A stretch of 5,107 bases of DNA from Microcaldota archaeon (lineage in GTDB: Archaea; Micrarchaeota; Micrarchaeia; Micrarchaeales; CABMGC01). Every line of letters begins with the position of its first letter. Within the stretch, counting starts at the first letter, position 1. Below the pieces are notes generated by a model, which was not told where the DNA came from, made no database searches, and was given only the letters and a program-made list of their open reading frames with translations. The translations under genes and the position numbers were made by a program. The DNA lies in NCBI GenBank assembly GCA_021851985.1, contig JAJZOS010000071.1, positions 1 through 5,107 of the forward strand. The letters run 5' to 3'. Below are positions 4,649 to 5,107 of this stretch, one piece after another.

Positions 4649-5107
4649 GGAAACCACCAGTCTACTTTATTAGGGCAAAGCAGAATACGATTTGGGGAAA
4701 TACTTATCTCTCTGCCTTGAGCACTGTAAATTGCACCCACATAGTTAGAGATTGGCTGCGTAGATTCAGCGGTTGCTTTTGCATATATGCTATCGAGCTG
4801 GGCTGAGCTGTTTATGGTTATATTTTTGGTATAGCTGCGCAAGGTTTGTGTTGTATAATTGAATGTAGTGATTGTCTTGTGCCATACTGCATATTCTATA
4901 CATGAAGTGTTTGAAGATGTATTGGCTGGATAAAATGTGTATGTGTATGTAGGCCCGATGTCCAGCCCGCTGTACCAGCCAGATAGTGGGAATAGCGCTG
5001 AAGACAGATAAGCTGTGGGGGGAACAAAGATAGGCAGGAAGCCAGTCGCCAGCGTGCTCCACAAAAACCAAAGCATTATGGCAATGATAATAACCGCAAC
5101 TACTATA
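4645..5107 (-). CDS. Membrane-anchored exported protein rich in N-glycosylation sequons (5' partial)
   Basis: I do not recognise this protein. An ATG lies at 5076, but the frame stays open upstream to the window edge and no Shine-Dalgarno sequence precedes that ATG. The ten extra codons read IVVAVIIIAI and continue a hydrophobic helix through MLWFLWSTLATG, so the real start is beyond 5107. About 153 residues are visible. After the helix comes a Pro/Tyr/Ser/Thr-rich region with five N-X-S/T sequons (NTS, NTS, NYT, NIT and NSS, about residues 62-99 from the window edge) and two cysteines, at about 69 and 144, which could form a disulfide. It ends WWFP, and its TGA overlaps the start of the next gene. 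An N-terminal membrane helix with an extracellular glycosylated domain is likely. A pilin-like, S-layer-like or virion-surface role is possible, but the class III signal peptide region that would show a pilin is not in the window. Confidence 0.75.
   Translation of the reverse strand, partial: IVVAVIIIAIMLWFLWSTLATGFLPIFVPPTAYLSSALFPLSGWYSGLDIGPTYTYTFYPANTSSNTSCIEYAVWHKTITTFNYTTQTLRSYTKNITINSSAQLDSIYAKATAESTQPISNYVGAIYSAQGREISISPNRILLCPNKVDWWFP

Larger units (their letters stand above)
10..5107 (-). other. Single co-directional polycistronic gene array, open at the 5' end
   Basis: Thirteen genes follow one another on the minus strand with either a 1-4 base start/stop overlap or a gap of at most about 10 bases. 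Seven junctions are of the ATGA type, where the start ATG and the previous gene's TGA share bases: those giving starts at 4648, 4511, 4164, 3603, 3352, 2900, 2649 and 2179 all have this form or contain it. This spacing leaves little room for promoters or terminators and implies one transcript with translational coupling. The first gene is cut by the window edge at 5107. What follows below position 10 cannot be seen. Confidence 0.8.

Noticed and set aside
4790..5071. A 93-residue minus-strand frame overlapping the sequon-rich protein
   Set aside because: The other frame stays open to the window edge, has a coherent membrane helix and sequons, and its stop forms an ATGA overlap with the next gene. 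This one ends inside it without a partner.
1..5107. tRNA, rRNA, CRISPR array, insertion sequence, long repeat or rho-independent-type terminator
   Set aside because: I found no spaced direct repeats, transposase motifs, hairpin followed by a T run, or tRNA-like arms by eye. Nearly every base is in a supported gene.

Overview
This window is one unbroken, tightly packed run of about 13 genes. All of them read on the minus strand, so transcription enters from the high-coordinate end. No intergenic gap exceeds about 10 bases and most genes overlap. I see no gene supported on the plus strand and no rRNA, tRNA, CRISPR array, insertion sequence or convincing terminator. It is therefore an internal piece of a long polycistronic unit, cut at its 5' end at position 5107 and ending near or continuing past position 1.

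The likely source is an archaeon or an archaeal virus, plasmid or integrated element, but this is inference. Supporting signs are frequent ATA (Ile) and AGA/AGG (Arg) codons, Shine-Dalgarno sequences of the AAGGTGAT/GGAGG type, possible BRE/TATA-like sequences, and an exported protein rich in N-glycosylation sequons next to a glycosyltransferase. The many very small two-helix membrane proteins, stacked with start/stop overlaps, fit a viral or mobile-element module better than a housekeeping locus. No hallmark viral gene is visible, so this is unproven.

Layout in transcription order, from high to low coordinates: (1) 4645-5107, the C-terminal part of a membrane-anchored, Ser/Thr/Asn-rich exported protein with five N-X-S/T sequons; (2) 4508-4648, a very small, highly charged 46-residue protein; (3) 4161-4511 and 3907-4164, two small multi-helix membrane proteins; (4) 3600-3896, an HNH nuclease of the recombination endonuclease VII type; (5) 3349-3603, 2897-3352, 2646-2900 and 2176-2649, four membrane proteins, including two apparent paralogues of exactly 84 residues around a four-helix protein, and ending with a two-helix protein that has a coiled-coil tail; (6) 1613-2179, an FkbM-type methyltransferase, then 471-1610, a GT4-type glycosyltransferase; (7) 230-460, a small CxxC/CxxC zinc-knuckle protein, and 10-240, another two-helix membrane protein with a very basic tail.

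How they may work together, by inference: a set of small membrane proteins and one heavily sequon-bearing exported protein would be made in fixed ratios through translational coupling. The glycosyltransferase and FkbM methyltransferase could build or cap the glycan on that surface protein or on a lipid carrier. The nuclease is the only recognisable DNA-acting enzyme. The eight small membrane proteins and the 46-residue protein have no family I can name, so the module as a whole is the main item of interest.
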